DNA from: Chryseobacterium gleum
Lineage (GTDB): Bacteria > Bacteroidota > Bacteroidia > Flavobacteriales_D > Crocinitomicaceae
NCBI GenBank assembly: GCA_945877045.1
Contig: CAMCQW010000105.1
Span: 1 to 6,851 of the forward strand
DNA: 6,851 nt
Direction: 5' to 3'
Part shown: piece after piece, positions 6,263 through 6,851 of the stretch
Position numbering within the stretch: position 1 is the stretch's first letter
Layout of the letters: each line of letters starts with the position of its first letter
The notes under the pieces: model-generated
The model's database searches: none
What the model saw: only the letters and a program-made list of their open reading frames with translations
Told to the model about the DNA's origin: nothing
Made by a program: the position numbers and the translations under genes

Positions 6263-6851
6263 ATGTTAAAAACCACTTTTTTATTACTTTTTGTAACTAC
6301 TTTTTTTCTTTCTTTCGGTCAAAAAAATGAACCATCTAATTGGTATTTAAAAGATCCTATTAAAGATAAGATATACGGCGTTGGAGCAGAAGAGGCATAC
6401 AAACTTTTAATGGGTAAAAAAGCCAAGGAAGTAATTGTCGCTGTAATTGATAGTGGAGTAGATACCGAACATCCTGATTTAAAAGAAGTTATTTGGATAA
6501 ATGAGGATGAAATTCCAGGTAATGGAATTGATGATGATAAGAATGGATACATCGATGATGTTCATGGTTGGTCATTTTTAGGCGGTCCCGGTGGTGATAT
6601 TTCCGATGAATCATCTGAATTAAGCAGAATTTATTTTGCTGATAAAGCTTATTTTTCGGATAGAGATACCAATTCTTTTCCTGTATCTGATAAGGTAAGG
6701 TACAAGAGATTTCAAGAAATTGAGACTATTTATTTAGCGGAAAAAGCAAATGCTGCTCGTCAAATGGAGGGTGTAAAGTTACTCGCTGATTATATGGCCG
6801 CGGTTAAGCAAGAAAAGGGAACTTTTACCAAATCGACCAATAAATCCTATA
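6263..6851 (+). CDS. Secreted subtilisin-family (S8) serine protease, N-terminal part (partial)
   Basis: The first 196 codons of an exported S8 peptidase run off the right edge. Residues 1-19 form a Sec signal peptide: K3, a hydrophobic core (FLLLFVTTFFLSF), then likely cleavage before Q20. There is no lipobox Cys, so it should be periplasmic or extracellular rather than a lipoprotein. The subtilase Asp motif VIVAVIDSGVDTEHPDL is at 57-73 with catalytic D63. An acidic loop, GNGIDDDKNGYIDDVHGW (86-103), resembles the Ca-binding-like segment seen in many Bacteroidota subtilases. In a canonical subtilase the catalytic HGTHVAG would follow soon after; here residues 107-196 are instead a charged, probably helical insertion, with no His motif before the window ends. 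The His and Ser of the triad therefore lie outside, and activity cannot be confirmed. The gene is divergent from trxB and appears independent of it. The substrate is unknown. Confidence 0.88.
   Translation, partial: MLKTTFLLLFVTTFFLSFGQKNEPSNWYLKDPIKDKIYGVGAEEAYKLLMGKKAKEVIVAVIDSGVDTEHPDLKEVIWINEDEIPGNGIDDDKNGYIDDVHGWSFLGGPGGDISDESSELSRIYFADKAYFSDRDTNSFPVSDKVRYKRFQEIETIYLAEKANAARQMEGVKLLADYMAAVKQEKGTFTKSTNKSY

Noticed and set aside
6319..6552. 77-codon minus-strand open frame opposite the protease start
   Set aside because: It is antisense to the signal peptide and Asp region of the S8 protease, whose plus-strand frame shows clear family motifs; the antisense product looks like low-complexity Ser/Pro/Leu sequence.
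1..6851. Novel system, CRISPR array or mobile element
   Set aside because: Both strands were read for spaced repeats, transposase or integrase motifs, terminal inverted repeats and toxin-antitoxin pairs. Nothing was found; the window is accounted for by core metabolic genes and one protease.

Overview
This window is a stretch of chromosome from a Bacteroidota bacterium, most likely a flavobacterium-like member. The evidence is: AT-rich intergenic DNA; A-rich leaders with almost no Shine-Dalgarno sequences; candidate promoters matching the Bacteroidota -7 consensus TAnnTTTG; a compact complex I locus in the order nuoABCDEFG with separate nuoC and nuoD; and a secreted S8 protease of a type common in that phylum. 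The genus cannot be named from this sequence.

Layout. Positions 1-4987 (minus strand) hold the first seven genes of an NADH:quinone oxidoreductase operon. Transcription runs right to left: nuoA, nuoB, nuoC, nuoD, nuoE, nuoF, then the N-terminal 146 codons of nuoG, cut by the left edge. nuoA/nuoB and nuoB/nuoC overlap and the other gaps are 1 to 12 nt, so they almost certainly share one transcript. A candidate promoter lies at 5093-5122, in the 203-nt gap upstream of nuoA. Positions 5191-6138 (minus) encode thioredoxin reductase, trxB. Positions 6139-6262 are a divergent intergenic region with one candidate promoter in each direction. From 6263 to the right edge (plus strand) is the 5' part of a gene for an exported subtilisin-family (S8) serine protease, cut before its catalytic His and Ser.

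How the genes work together. NuoE, NuoF and NuoG form the NADH-oxidising module: FMN in NuoF, [2Fe-2S] in NuoE, and a chain of clusters in NuoG. NuoB, NuoC and NuoD form the connecting module that carries electrons to the terminal N2 cluster and quinone. NuoA is part of the membrane arm. Every cluster ligand and quinone-site residue that can be checked within the window is present, so this is an intact, NADH-using complex I. The remaining genes (rest of nuoG, nuoH-N) would be expected beyond the left edge. TrxB is a separate cytosolic redox enzyme, and the protease is functionally unrelated.

No CRISPR array, mobile element, tRNA, rRNA or defence-like system is visible. This is essentially housekeeping DNA. 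The points worth a second look are the long insertion in the protease, the intergenic regulatory architecture and the nuoA start.
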